A DNA stretch of 40,133 nucleotides, taken from NCBI GenBank assembly GCA_016188675.1, contig JACPHJ010000123.1:1-40133 (forward strand). The letters are read 5' to 3'. Positions 24,827 through 34,112 of the stretch are shown in pieces. The position numbers and the translations under genes are program-made. Each line of letters begins with the position of its first letter. Position 1 is the stretch's first letter. Below the pieces are notes generated by a model. The model had not been told where the DNA came from, made no database searches, and saw only the letters and a list, made by a program, of their open reading frames with translations. The DNA is from Planctomycetota bacterium (GTDB lineage Bacteria > Planctomycetota > Brocadiia > Brocadiales > Brocadiaceae).

Positions 24827-27800
24827 ATGAAAATGTTTTCATTAAGACCAATTAAAAACAGGTTAATACTGATACTTCTATCATGTTCCTTTATGCCGCT
24901 TTTGCTGTTGCGTTTTATGGCATTCCCCAAGGCGCAACAGGATTTGGAAGAGGCCTTGATAAGGAACCTGGAAGGCGTGAAACAAAAACAGGCAGAAATT
25001 GTAAAGATGTGGTTTGACGAAAGGAAGCATGACGCAAAGGTCGTTAGTAAAAACATATCTGCGGTATTGGGACAGAATATAAATGAAAAGGTCAATAATT
25101 TTTTAAAGTTGAATGATTATATTGAAATGCTTAGAACGGAGTACGGGTACAAGGGTATATCTATTATTTCCCGGGGCGGAACCGTACTTGTGGCTACGGA
25201 AAAGGAATGGGTAGGTTCCAATCTTATGAGTTCTGATTATTGCAGAGAGGCCTTGAATGGGCACATTTTTATATCCAGGATTCAGCGATTTGTTAAAGGC
25301 GATGGAGAAAACAAAAATGCCGAGGCTGAATCTCCTTTGATGTTTATATCGTCTCCGCTCATGGATTCCGACAATTTTATAGTAGGTGCTGTCATTCTTA
25401 GGGTAGATACAGCGCCTCTCAGCGAAATCATGAAAAGTACAAAACTGGGAAAGACAGGAGAAACTTTTCTCACCAACAGAGAGGGTTTCATGCTAACTGA
25501 ATCAAGGTTTGCAGATGAGCTAAGAAAGAAAGGCATAATCCGGCAAAGGACGGCATTAGACTTGAAGATAGTAAATCCACGCACAGGAAAGCTTACTGAT
25601 GGCGCTCAAAAATGCCTGAGTGGTAAAGATGGATACAACGCAGAAGGCTATATAAATTATGACGGTAGTAAGGTCTTGGGAGCGTGGTGTTGGATTCCTG
25701 AGTATGATTGCGGTTTGCTGGCGCAGATTGATATCCATGAAGGATACGGAGCGGCTTACAGTTTAAAAAAGTTTGTTCTTTCCATGCTGTTGCTGCTGGC
25801 ATTTCCTTTGACGCTGGTTGCGTTTTATTTTGGGAAGCGGATTTCTGCACCCATTTTAAATATGACAGAGGCAACGAAAAAGATTACCAGCGGCGACTTG
25901 GGCCAGCGGGTAAAAGACAGTGGGAAAAGTGACGAGATTAGCGGATTGGCTAAGGCATTCAACGTGATGGCAGAATCCCTTGAGGAAAAAACGATTAAAT
26001 TAACAAGGTATACGACAAACCTTGAGAACGTTGTAAGAGAAAGAACCCTTGAACTACAATCAACAACCAATTTTTTGAATAGTATCCTGGCAGGTTCTAC
26101 CGAGTATTCGATTATTGCAGAGGATTTGAACGGCAATATCCTGGCATTTAACAAAGGGGCTAGCCTGATTTATGGCTACAGTCCTGAAGAAGTGGTTGGA
26201 AAGTCCAATGTGAGGATTCTTCATCTGGACGAAGATGTGCGATCGGGAAAGGTAGAGCGTATTTTAGAGGAAGCGCGCAGGACAGGCCGATATGAGGGAG
26301 AAGTAATGAGAAGAAGAAAAAACGGCGAGGTCTTTCCTGTGCATGTGACTTTTACGTCACGTCGCGATGAAAACGGGCGATCCATAGGTTTTGTGGTAAT
26401 ATCCAAGGATATCACGAAAGAGAAGTTGGTGGCGCTGGAAAAGGAGATTGTAAATAACGTCAATAAGTTGATTGCATCGGGCCTTGATATTAAAGAAGTT
26501 TACAAGAATATTTATTCAGAGTTGAAACGCATCATCAATTTTACCTGGTTAGGTGTGGAATGCCTCGTAGATGGGGCAGAAATTACGGAGGATTTCGATA
26601 TTGTTGATGGGGTGTTATCTGCGAATTGGTTAAATAGCAGCCAGTATCCTTTCCATACAACGGCTCAAAGTATTACCATCAACAAGGGTGCGCCTGTACT
26701 TGTTGCAAATACTCAGGATGGAAGGTACATGACAGACCGGGAATTATACAAAAAGGGGATATGTTCTTACTTGTGTTTTCCTCTGAATTCGAAAGGAACC
26801 CCTATCGGCGCTATTACATTGGGGAGCAAAAATAAGAATGCTTTTACAGAAATACATTTTGATTTGTTGAATCAAATTACGCCGCAATTAGCCATCGCAA
26901 TCGAGAATACGAGGCTTTTTGTATCCATCAGGGAGTCAGAGAAGAAATATAGAGATCTCGTTGAAGATGCACCGGAAATGATTCACGAGATCGATCCTGA
27001 AAGAAAATTCATTAATGTAAATAAGACGGAGTTAAATAAATTAGGATATTCCCTGGAAGAAATGAGACAAATGACGATTGAGGATATTGTTCCGAATGAT
27101 TATAAAGAAGAAATAAGGAGACATTTTAAACGTATTATAGTAACGGGAAGCAGTGAATTGGAAACAGTGTTTTTGGCAAAGTCCGGGAAGGAAATCAACG
27201 TAGAGATTAACGGAACCGCTCTTTATAATAATAAAACAGGAGAATGTATCTGCACGAGGGCGTTTGTGCGGGACATTACGGAAAGAAAGAAGATGGAGGA
27301 GCAGGTGCGTCGGTCAGAAAAATTAGCCTCTATGGGTGAACTGGCCGCAGCAATTGCCCATGAGATACGAAATCCCCTGGGGGCGATATGCAATTCCGTG
27401 GGAATTCTGGATACTCACTTAAAATTGACAGGACAGGATAAGGATTTATTAGAAATGATTGTAGGACAGTCTGAGAGGTTGGATAGGATTATCAAAGATT
27501 TCTTAACCTTTGCCCATCCGCGGGAGCCATACTTCTCTTTACATGACATTCGCGAAGTGATTAAAAATACCATTTTCCTGTTAGAACAGGATAGCCGGTT
27601 TACGGACAAGATAGAAATAAAGGAAACTTACGAGAGTATCTTGCCAAAAGTCTATATTGATACTGATTTAATTCACCAGGTATTGTGGAACCTATTCGTG
27701 AATTCCCTGGATGCAATGCCGGATGGCGGACAGATTAAGATAATGGCGAGAAAAACAACTTTGTTTTTGAGAGATGCTGTGGAAATCGTGATATCAGATA

Positions 27801-28006
27801 CCGGGATGGGCATACCTTCCCATGAGTTGGACAAGATATTTGAACCTTTTTATACTACGAAATCAGAAGGTACCGGTTTGGGGCTTCCAATGGTTCAGCG
27901 TATTATCGATGACCATGGAGGAACTCTCGATATTAAAAGCGGAGAGGGGAAAGGGACGACATTTTATATCAAACTACCTGTTGGAAACGAAAAATTAGTG
28001 GTTTAG
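24827..28006 (+). CDS. membrane dCache-HAMP-PAS-GAF-PAS sensor histidine kinase
   Basis: 1059 residues. Transmembrane helix 1 (about 12-30), extracytoplasmic dCache domain (35-305), helix 2 (about 318-338: LLLLAFPLTLVAFYFGKRI), HAMP (340-392), coiled coil, PAS (about 418-540), GAF (548-700), PAS (705-830), then HisKA with phospho-acceptor H845 (AAIAHEIRNPLGAICNS), and a HATPase domain with N-box LWNLFVNSLDAMPDG and DTGMGIP, GTGLGLPMV G-boxes. It should phosphorylate the response regulator encoded 29 bases downstream. Its sensor is a paralogue of the protein at 30335 (shared LLRFMAFPKA.. / RMLAFPRA.. start and MLTESRFA / MITESRFA blocks) but lacks the heme motif. The ligand is unknown. Confidence 0.93.
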   Translation: MKMFSLRPIKNRLILILLSCSFMPLLLLRFMAFPKAQQDLEEALIRNLEGVKQKQAEIVKMWFDERKHDAKVVSKNISAVLGQNINEKVNNFLKLNDYIEMLRTEYGYKGISIISRGGTVLVATEKEWVGSNLMSSDYCREALNGHIFISRIQRFVKGDGENKNAEAESPLMFISSPLMDSDNFIVGAVILRVDTAPLSEIMKSTKLGKTGETFLTNREGFMLTESRFADELRKKGIIRQRTALDLKIVNPRTGKLTDGAQKCLSGKDGYNAEGYINYDGSKVLGAWCWIPEYDCGLLAQIDIHEGYGAAYSLKKFVLSMLLLLAFPLTLVAFYFGKRISAPILNMTEATKKITSGDLGQRVKDSGKSDEISGLAKAFNVMAESLEEKTIKLTRYTTNLENVVRERTLELQSTTNFLNSILAGSTEYSIIAEDLNGNILAFNKGASLIYGYSPEEVVGKSNVRILHLDEDVRSGKVERILEEARRTGRYEGEVMRRRKNGEVFPVHVTFTSRRDENGRSIGFVVISKDITKEKLVALEKEIVNNVNKLIASGLDIKEVYKNIYSELKRIINFTWLGVECLVDGAEITEDFDIVDGVLSANWLNSSQYPFHTTAQSITINKGAPVLVANTQDGRYMTDRELYKKGICSYLCFPLNSKGTPIGAITLGSKNKNAFTEIHFDLLNQITPQLAIAIENTRLFVSIRESEKKYRDLVEDAPEMIHEIDPERKFINVNKTELNKLGYSLEEMRQMTIEDIVPNDYKEEIRRHFKRIIVTGSSELETVFLAKSGKEINVEINGTALYNNKTGECICTRAFVRDITERKKMEEQVRRSEKLASMGELAAAIAHEIRNPLGAICNSVGILDTHLKLTGQDKDLLEMIVGQSERLDRIIKDFLTFAHPREPYFSLHDIREVIKNTIFLLEQDSRFTDKIEIKETYESILPKVYIDTDLIHQVLWNLFVNSLDAMPDGGQIKIMARKTTLFLRDAVEIVISDTGMGIPSHELDKIFEPFYTTKSEGTGLGLPMVQRIIDDHGGTLDIKSGEGKGTTFYIKLPVGNEKLVV

Positions 28007-28035
28007 AATAACTTTTTAGTGGGATAATCGGGAAT

Positions 28036-29439
28036 ATGGAAGACGGTAAAATTCTTGTCGTGGAAGATCAGGATGCAATGAGAGAATCGCTCGTGATTGC
28101 GTTTAAAGACGAGGGGTATCAGGTCGAGGGTGTTGCTAGCGGAGAAGAGGCTATTCAGAGATTGGGTAATAGTGTATATGACCTGGTTGTGACGGACCTG
28201 AAGATGAAGAAAGTGGAGGGGCTGGAAGTGCTCAAGGCGGTGAAGAATGCAAATCCGTCCACCGAGGTGGTGCTCATTACCGCTTATGGTACTATTAGCA
28301 CGGCTGTTCAGGCGATCCGGGATGGGGCATACGATTACGTAACCAAACCCTTTCGTCACCAGGAAATTCTGAAAGTTGCAAAAAAGGCGATTGAAAAGAA
28401 GAGTTTGAAAGACAGGGTCAGATATCTTGAAGGGGAAATTAGGGACAAATATAAATTTGAGGGTATTGTAGGCAATTCGAATGCGATGTTAGAGGTGCTA
28501 AAAATAACTTCACATGTGTGTCGTACAGAGAGTACAGTTCTGGTGACAGGCGAAAGTGGGACGGGGAAGGAATTGATTGCCAGGGCAATTCATTATAATA
28601 GTCCACGAAAGGACAACCCGTTTGTGGTGATTAATTGCGGTGCATTGCCTGAAAACTTACAGGAAAGCGAACTGTTTGGGCACGTGAAAGGATCTTTTAC
28701 CGGAGCGATCAGGGATAAAATGGGGTTGTTCCAGCAGGCCCAAAAGGGAACAATTTTACTGGACGAGATAGGGGAGACCTTGCCTTCTACACAGGTAAAA
28801 CTCCTGCGATTTCTGCAGGACGGGGAAATCCGTCCCGTTGGCGGAAACAAGGCAATACACGTGGATACAAGGATAATTGCCGCTACGAATGAAAATTTAG
28901 AAAAAGCTGTGGAGTCGGGAAGGTTTAGAAAAGATTTGTTTTATCGGATCAATGTAATACGTATTCATATTCCTCCATTGAGGGAACGAAGGGAAGATAT
29001 TCCGCTTTTAGTGGAGTATTTTTTGGAGAAAATTTTAGAAAAATTTAAAAAGGGCAAAAGGGTGTTCTCTGAAGAGGCAATGTATGCATTTATGAATTAC
29101 GAGTGGCCCGGTAACATCCGGGAACTGCAGAATATAGTAGAAAGAGCTGTCGCATTGTCAAAAAGCGAGATAATAAATGTTGATGAACTTCCGCTCCCGG
29201 TGGAGGAATTTGCCGCGCTTTCCAGAAATCTGGTGGATTATGAGAAGAAAAAATCGTTCATTGTTACTACCCTTGCAGAACAGGAAAAAAACGCCATTAT
29301 TGATGCCCTGAATAAGTACGGCGGCAATCAGACAAAGGTTTCGCAGGTGCTTGGAATATCCACAACGACGCTATGGAGGAAGATTAAAAAATACAGGATT
29401 AAATCACAACATGAAATCTCGGATAATATCGATAATTAG
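28036..29439 (+). CDS. sigma54-dependent response regulator, NtrC family
   Basis: 467 residues. The receiver domain has phospho-acceptor D54 (DLVVTDLKMKKVEG) and the conserved Thr/Lys (LITAYGT, YVTKPF). The AAA+ domain has Walker A GESGTGKE (about 172-179), the sigma54-contacting GSFTGA loop (about 219-224), Walker B TILLDEIGE and arginine fingers. The C-terminal Fis-type helix-turn-helix is NQTKVSQVLGISTTTLWRKI. It activates sigma54 promoters after phosphorylation by the upstream kinase. Only one sigma54-like promoter was found in the window (37220), before the HPP gene. Confidence 0.95.
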   Translation: MEDGKILVVEDQDAMRESLVIAFKDEGYQVEGVASGEEAIQRLGNSVYDLVVTDLKMKKVEGLEVLKAVKNANPSTEVVLITAYGTISTAVQAIRDGAYDYVTKPFRHQEILKVAKKAIEKKSLKDRVRYLEGEIRDKYKFEGIVGNSNAMLEVLKITSHVCRTESTVLVTGESGTGKELIARAIHYNSPRKDNPFVVINCGALPENLQESELFGHVKGSFTGAIRDKMGLFQQAQKGTILLDEIGETLPSTQVKLLRFLQDGEIRPVGGNKAIHVDTRIIAATNENLEKAVESGRFRKDLFYRINVIRIHIPPLRERREDIPLLVEYFLEKILEKFKKGKRVFSEEAMYAFMNYEWPGNIRELQNIVERAVALSKSEIINVDELPLPVEEFAALSRNLVDYEKKKSFIVTTLAEQEKNAIIDALNKYGGNQTKVSQVLGISTTTLWRKIKKYRIKSQHEISDNIDN

Positions 29440-29450
29440 TGTCACTAATT
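29434..29450. terminator. palindrome covering both stops of convergent genes
   Basis: AATTAGTG-T-CACTAATT spans the TAG of the NtrC-type gene and begins the TAA of the TetR gene. The stem is short with a one-base loop, so it is a weak candidate for a shared terminator. Confidence 0.3.
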
Positions 29451-30039
29451 AGGCTGCGATTCCTTGCATGTAGATATTCCATAAATTCGCATGTATTTTT
29501 TCCGGGATATAATTGAAATTTTTATAAGACCATAGAGTCACTGTAGATTGAATAAGTCCCATAAAGGCCAGTGCGGACATCTTTGGATTAATATCCTTTT
29601 TTACCAATCCTGACTTTATTGCATCCGAAAGCAGCTTTTCTATTTTTCGCAAATATTTTTGGATAAGTTGCAATGTCTTTTTACGAATAATTGGATCGCT
29701 AAACTGCATGACTCCCATAATAACAACAAAGGATGTTTTTTTGCGGTTTTTCGCCAAAATAAGCTGCGCCAATAAGATGTTTTTAAGATCTTGAATTGGA
29801 TTTTTATACAAAACTGCCTTATCGATAGCTTCCATAAGGGTCTCTTCAACGTTGTCAATTAAAAGACTCAATATATCCCTCTTGCTCTTGAAATGTCTAT
29901 AGATAGCCCCTTTAGTAGTCCCCATTTCTTCGGCAATTTCACTTATAGTAACGCGTTCAATTCCCTTTAAAGAAATAATATTCCGAATAATATCTACAAT
30001 CTGCTGTCTCCTAATCGCGGTAGATTTTCTAACCTGCAT
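29449..30039 (-). CDS. TetR/AcrR family transcriptional regulator
   Basis: 196 residues. The N-terminal helix-turn-helix covers residues 8-54: RRQQIVDIIRNIISLKGIER then VTISEIAEEMGTTKGAIYRH and FKSKRDILSLL. The all-helical C-terminal ligand domain (DAIKSGLVKKDINPKMSALA, TVTLWSYKNFNYIPEKIHAN) is unlike any member whose effector I know. AAAGGAGGCGTC precedes the ATG at 30039. It is divergent from the heme-sensor gene; two copies of a 16-bp near-palindrome lie in the shared region, and matching sites occur upstream of the HPP and SLAC1-like genes. It is probably a repressor of those units. Confidence 0.92.
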   Translation of the reverse strand: MQVRKSTAIRRQQIVDIIRNIISLKGIERVTISEIAEEMGTTKGAIYRHFKSKRDILSLLIDNVEETLMEAIDKAVLYKNPIQDLKNILLAQLILAKNRKKTSFVVIMGVMQFSDPIIRKKTLQLIQKYLRKIEKLLSDAIKSGLVKKDINPKMSALAFMGLIQSTVTLWSYKNFNYIPEKIHANLWNIYMQGIAA

Positions 30040-30161
30040 GACGCCTCCTTTTGTTTGAATTATAATCAGGCTGCATAATTTATAACTGGCTCATTCAATA
30101 ATGAGGAATTTTCAAAATTGCCATAAGTATCAGTTCGGGCTCTGTTTATTATTAATTATAT

Positions 30162-30177
30162 GTAACCGTACGTTTAC
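30162..30177. promoter_or_regulatory. 16-bp operator candidate A
   Basis: GTAACCGTACGTTTAC: 7 of 8 position pairs are palindromic. On the minus strand it reads GTAAACGTACGGTTAC, matching sites at 37022, 37255 and 39405. It sits seven bases upstream of the -35 of the promoter at 30184. Confidence 0.65.
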
Positions 30178-30183
30178 TAATAC

Positions 30184-30212
30184 TTGACAAAATATGTAAC
30201 CGATAGTATACT
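30184..30212 (+). promoter_or_regulatory. strong sigma70 promoter of the heme-sensor/PAS/NarK operon, with operator B over the -10
   Basis: TTGACA (30184-30189), 17 bases, TATACT (30207-30212). A second GTAACCG-type site (GTAACCGATAGTATAC, 30196-30211) covers the spacer and -10. It is 11 of 16 identical to site A, and its centre is 34 bases from that of site A. Confidence 0.75.
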
Positions 30213-30334
30213 TGCGATAAATTAATATTAGAACGGCTAAGCTTTGTGCGGGTAAAAAAATCAAAATACTTTTTGCAGGCATTATAAATTATTCGGGAAA
30301 AGATTACTACCATTTATTATTAAAAGGGGGCTAT

Positions 30335-31735
30335 ATGTTAAGAGTATTTAAGGAACGAATTGTGATTGTTATTATCGCATTTATATTATTTGGGTTATTC
30401 CCCCTTGTTTTGTTCAGAATGCTTGCATTTCCCAGGGCAAATGCCGAACTGAAACAGGGAGTTCAAAGAAACCTGGAAGGTATCGTAAACAAACAGAAAG
30501 ATATCCTCGCCTTGTTGCGGGATGAAAGGAAGTCACATGCCAGGGCTATTTCAGACGCTATACAGAGTGAATTTATTATCCACGGCGACGAGGATTTTGC
30601 GGGTCTTATGAATGTAAAGAATGAACATGGATATCTCAGGTTAAAGACACAGCTAGAATGTACGAAGGCAGATTATGGATACAAAGGAATATTTATTTGT
30701 GATGCTGCCGGTGTTGTCCAGGCTGCTACAGAAAACGAAAAATCTCTCCTGGGCATGAACATTATGAAAGAAAAAATATTCGGCAATATTCAGGAGACAT
30801 TGAACGATGGTAAAACATTCATTTCCGAGGTAGTCCATTTCTCTTTGATTGATGCAAATGACGGGAAGGAAAATGATTTGCCTTCTATGTTCATGTCTTA
30901 TCCTGTCAGGGGAAATAACCGCAATGTAATAGGATCTGTGGTGTTATGGATGGATACATCGATCCTTACGAAGGCTATGGGGAGTGTTGCCCTTGGGAAA
31001 ACGGGTGAAACATACCTGGTAAATAAAGACGGGGTCATGATTACTGAATCAAGATTTGCAGAGCATATAAAGAAGTCCGGGGAAACGTGCAGGGCATGCC
31101 ACAAAGTTGTGGATCCCGATACGAACCTTTTAACAAAAGGGGTGAAAAAGTGTATTAACGAGAAGAGCAGTGGTTATGACCTGGAGGGATACAGGGATTA
31201 CAGCGGATTAAAAGTTGTTGGTGCATGGAACTGGCTGAATGATTTGAATATGGGACTTATTGTAGAAATAGATGCTGATGAAGCCCTTGGCGCCGTAAAC
31301 AATATTAATTCTATGGTAAAGTCTCTCATGGTGGTGATAATCGTTCCGGCGTTTGTAATGGCTGTATTGATGTATCGGAAATTAAATACAGGATATATGC
31401 TTAAAGGCTTATCGTTGCCAAAAAGGGCTTTGATCTGCATGACAACTGTTTTGGTGGTTGGGTTTGTCATGGCTATTATGGATAGTTATGAATTAAGCAA
31501 AGAGCGCGGATATCTTCGGGAACAGAGATATAAAGTCCATAACCCCTTAAATGTCTTTGGCTCGATTGTAACGCGGAGAGACGAGGATTTTATAAAGAGC
31601 AATATTTCTAAATTTAAAGAGGAGTTTCGTGTCTTCAAATCTGAGAACACTATTCGTAGTGGAGATGAAGAAAAAGAGATCGTAAAAGGCGACACAAGGC
31701 GGTCTGGAGAAAAAACGGTAGTAACATGGGAATAA
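30335..31735 (+). CDS. membrane dCache sensor protein with c-type heme motif
   Basis: 466 residues. Helix 1 (about 7-28), dCache-type extracytoplasmic domain, helix 2 (about 328-350), a short loop and helix 3 (about 368-388), then a charged tail (STRUCTURE: KFKEEFRVFKSENTIRSGDE). Inside the Cache domain, SGETCRACHKVVDPD supplies a CxxCH covalent heme site (C252, C255, H256). There is no kinase, cyclase or methyl-accepting domain. The N-terminal two thirds is homologous to the sensor of the histidine kinase at 24827, in which the same loop has no CxxCH. It probably senses a redox-active small molecule (NO, nitrite, CO or O2 are possibilities) and signals through a partner, perhaps the PAS protein 35 bases downstream. 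AAAAGGGGG precedes the ATG. Confidence 0.85.
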   Translation: MLRVFKERIVIVIIAFILFGLFPLVLFRMLAFPRANAELKQGVQRNLEGIVNKQKDILALLRDERKSHARAISDAIQSEFIIHGDEDFAGLMNVKNEHGYLRLKTQLECTKADYGYKGIFICDAAGVVQAATENEKSLLGMNIMKEKIFGNIQETLNDGKTFISEVVHFSLIDANDGKENDLPSMFMSYPVRGNNRNVIGSVVLWMDTSILTKAMGSVALGKTGETYLVNKDGVMITESRFAEHIKKSGETCRACHKVVDPDTNLLTKGVKKCINEKSSGYDLEGYRDYSGLKVVGAWNWLNDLNMGLIVEIDADEALGAVNNINSMVKSLMVVIIVPAFVMAVLMYRKLNTGYMLKGLSLPKRALICMTTVLVVGFVMAIMDSYELSKERGYLREQRYKVHNPLNVFGSIVTRRDEDFIKSNISKFKEEFRVFKSENTIRSGDEEKEIVKGDTRRSGEKTVVTWE

Positions 31736-31770
31736 AACCTTAACACGGAGGATTATTAAGGAGGTATTTT

Positions 31771-32166
31771 ATGAACAAAGCTATGACTCCAACAAGGGTT
31801 GAGCCGAAGTCACCTCTTGTTGATGTGCAGGATGTAAAAGGCTGGTGTGAGTATGAACCTTCCTACGATGGGGTTGTAACTCATATCAATACGGCAGGTG
31901 CAAGACTCTTTGGATTTAACTCACCTGATGATGTGATCGGGAAGAAGATTAATGAGTTATATGCACATCCGTTTGACCATGAAAAGACATTGGCCATGTT
32001 ATTCAGGGACGGTTATGTGCACGGGTTTTATACGCTGATGAAATCAAGAAAAGGCAATTTGTTTTTCATTAAACAAACGAGTTCTCTCGTCACAGAGGGG
32101 ATAGATATCACCCCCTTAAAGGTGAAAAATGAGTTCGAACCTGTTTTCCAGCCGTTTGATGTATAA
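31771..32166 (+). CDS. single PAS-domain protein
   Basis: 131 residues, essentially one PAS fold: WCEYEPSYDGVVTHINTAGA then RLFGFNSPDDVIGKKINELY, LAMLFRDGYVHGFYTLMKSR, and a final strand pair (KGNLFFIKQTSSLV). AAGGAGGT stands six bases before the ATG. There is no output domain, so it is likely an adaptor or ligand-binding partner of the upstream membrane sensor, with which it is co-transcribed. In PAS kinases the residue context YGFSPEEVIGK is replaced by FGFNSPDDVIGK here, still close to the consensus. Confidence 0.85.
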   Translation: MNKAMTPTRVEPKSPLVDVQDVKGWCEYEPSYDGVVTHINTAGARLFGFNSPDDVIGKKINELYAHPFDHEKTLAMLFRDGYVHGFYTLMKSRKGNLFFIKQTSSLVTEGIDITPLKVKNEFEPVFQPFDV

Positions 32167-32229
32167 AGTATTTCGGTATTTTGAATTTTAGGGTATTTAC
32201 GAAAACATTTTAAATCTGTTGGAGGTTTT

Positions 32230-33429
32230 ATGAGCGAAAATATACAAACACCAAATGGGAATACGAGAGTGCTGATACTTGCGACCCTTGCATTTGCTCT
32301 GTGCTTTGCAAGCTGGTCTTTGTTTGCGCCTTTGGCGATATATTTGAGGACGGAATTTAACCTGTCTTCTACGACGGTGGGGTTATTAATTGCAGCGCCG
32401 GTATTGCTTGGTTCCGTTGCCAAAATACCTATGGGCATTGTAACGGATAAATATGGCGGCAGATTGGTTTTTACTATCATGCTCCTGTTTGGTTTTCTTT
32501 CCGTATTCATGACGAGCTTTGCGCATAGTTATGGCTTTTTATTAGGATGCGGTTTGTTTTTTGGATTGATAGGTTCATCATTTGCCGTTGGAATCCCGCA
32601 CGTTTCGGAATGGTATCCAAAGAAAAAACAGGGGTTGGCATTGGGGATCTATGGCGTAGGGAATGCCGGTACTGCCCTTGCTGCGTTTGGAGTTCCTTTT
32701 ATTGCGGAGTCTATGGGATGGAATAAGGTATTTATTATTTATTCGGTTCCTTTGCTCTTAATGGCATTTGTCTACTGGTTTTTTACCTCCAATGCACCGA
32801 GGTCTGCCAATACAAAGATTCCGACTTTAAGCGAAAAATTAAAGGTATATAAAACATCCGGATTGGCCTGGGTTTTTTGTTTAATTTACTTCATGTTTTT
32901 TGGATTATTTGTCTGTTTTTCTATATGGCTGCCATCGTATCTGAACGATTTTTATCATATTAGCCCTGTGAAGGCGGGTAGTTTCACGTCAATATTTGTA
33001 TTTCTTTCAGCTTTTACCCGCATTCTGGGAGGTTATCTGGGCGATAGATTTAATGGAAGAAAGATCATGGTGTTCCTGACACTGGTTGTGCTTTCCCTAA
33101 CGGTATACCTGAATTTAAATGTGTCACTGGTAACTTCACTTGCTGTATTCTATGTCATAGGTATTTGTTTAGGGACAGGCAATGGTGTGGTATACAAACT
33201 TGTAGCAGAGTACTTCCCGAAGGATACAGGAACTGTGGGTGGTCTGGTAGGCGCTGCTGGCGGACTCGGAGGTTTCTTCCTGCCAATAATCCTGGGTACG
33301 ATTAGAGATTATACCAACAATTATTATTTAGGATTTATCTTTATATCTCTTGTGTGCTTTATGTGCCTCTCGTTTATGGAAGAAAAGACCTTGCCTAGTG
33401 TGAATAAAAGGGCGCCGAGCACAATTTGA
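32230..33429 (+). CDS. narK: MFS transporter of the nitrate/nitrite porter type
   Basis: 399 residues with 12 predicted helices. The MFS motif GIVTDKYGGRLVF lies between helices 2 and 3. GLALGIYGVGNAGTALAAFG is the glycine-rich nitrate-signature type segment of the NNP family, and GTGNGVVYKLVAEYFPKDTG followed by TVGGLVGAAGGLGGFFLPII is its second copy in the C-terminal half. It should move nitrate or nitrite across the membrane; direction is unknown. The symbol is given for family only. GGAGGTTTT precedes the ATG by four bases. It is the third gene of the heme-sensor operon and is followed by a clear terminator. Confidence 0.85.
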   Translation: MSENIQTPNGNTRVLILATLAFALCFASWSLFAPLAIYLRTEFNLSSTTVGLLIAAPVLLGSVAKIPMGIVTDKYGGRLVFTIMLLFGFLSVFMTSFAHSYGFLLGCGLFFGLIGSSFAVGIPHVSEWYPKKKQGLALGIYGVGNAGTALAAFGVPFIAESMGWNKVFIIYSVPLLLMAFVYWFFTSNAPRSANTKIPTLSEKLKVYKTSGLAWVFCLIYFMFFGLFVCFSIWLPSYLNDFYHISPVKAGSFTSIFVFLSAFTRILGGYLGDRFNGRKIMVFLTLVVLSLTVYLNLNVSLVTSLAVFYVIGICLGTGNGVVYKLVAEYFPKDTGTVGGLVGAAGGLGGFFLPIILGTIRDYTNNYYLGFIFISLVCFMCLSFMEEKTLPSVNKRAPSTI

Positions 33430-33440
33430 ATCGGAATTGG

Positions 33441-33480
33441 GGGGTGTTAAATTCTTCAGAAGTTTAACACCCCTATTTTA
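33441..33480 (+). terminator. rho-independent terminator of the narK operon
   Basis: GGGGTGTTAAA (33441-33451) pairs perfectly with TTTAACACCCC (33463-33473) around an 11-base loop, then TATTTTA. Confidence 0.85.
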
Positions 33481-33514
33481 AAGAAGTAAAATTTGCAGAG
33501 GAAGGAAAGCCATT

Positions 33515-33958
33515 ATGATAAAAGATTGCATACATGGCTGGGTATTACAAGTAGTTCTTTTCTTTGGATGTTTTTTATCATGCGGATCATTGTATGGTCA
33601 ATCTGATGAAAAGAAGAAACCCGATTTCAAGGAATCACTCGGGGTAATGATTGTATCCCTGGATTTGCCTTTACTCGCCACGATAGGAAACAAGGTTATT
33701 ATTGAAATCGTTATTGGTAATGAGAGAACTACCAAGGTAACGACAATATTAACAGTAACCTGCCTGACAACAAATCAAATTATAGGTCAAGAAGCTGAAA
33801 CGTTAGATGGTTTATCTTCTCAAAAGATCGTATATACATGGGATACTGGGGGTTTAAAGGAAGATACTTACATAATACGTGCAGAATTGGAGAAGGTGCC
33901 CCGTGAGGCTAATATTGACGATAATGTAAAAGAAGTAAGTATTTTTCTAGTACCCTGA
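33515..33958 (+). CDS. secreted CARDB-like small protein
   Basis: 147 residues. A signal peptide (WVLQVVLFFGCFLSCGSLYG, cut near residue 29; a lipobox-like LSCG is possible) is followed by one beta-sandwich-like domain: VMIVSLDLPLLATIGNKVII, EIVIGNERTTKVTTILTVTC, then KIVYTWDTGGLKEDTYIIRA and EANIDDNVKEVSIFLVP. The 'W-T-x-G-L-x-x-D-x-Y-I-I-x-A ... N-x-D-N' ending is typical of CARDB/Ig-like adhesion modules. GAGGAAGGA precedes the ATG. It lies between the narK terminator and the antiporter; the function is unknown. Confidence 0.7.
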   Translation: MIKDCIHGWVLQVVLFFGCFLSCGSLYGQSDEKKKPDFKESLGVMIVSLDLPLLATIGNKVIIEIVIGNERTTKVTTILTVTCLTTNQIIGQEAETLDGLSSQKIVYTWDTGGLKEDTYIIRAELEKVPREANIDDNVKEVSIFLVP

Positions 33959-34112
33959 AACATTTTGTGAATATCTAGTGTTCCTGGTTTTCGCTGACGA
34001 AAGAAGGTGGTATCTTGATGAACCCTTGAATATCAATAAAGAGTTTTCCTGGTGTTTAGTAGGGGTAAACTCATAACAATTCGATTTCGGAGAGCATCAG
34101 ATTTAATACACC

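Noticed and set aside
30335-31735. Calling the heme-motif membrane protein a chemoreceptor or kinase
   Set aside because: No methyl-accepting, HAMP-linked or kinase domain follows the membrane helices; the tail is only about 75 charged residues.
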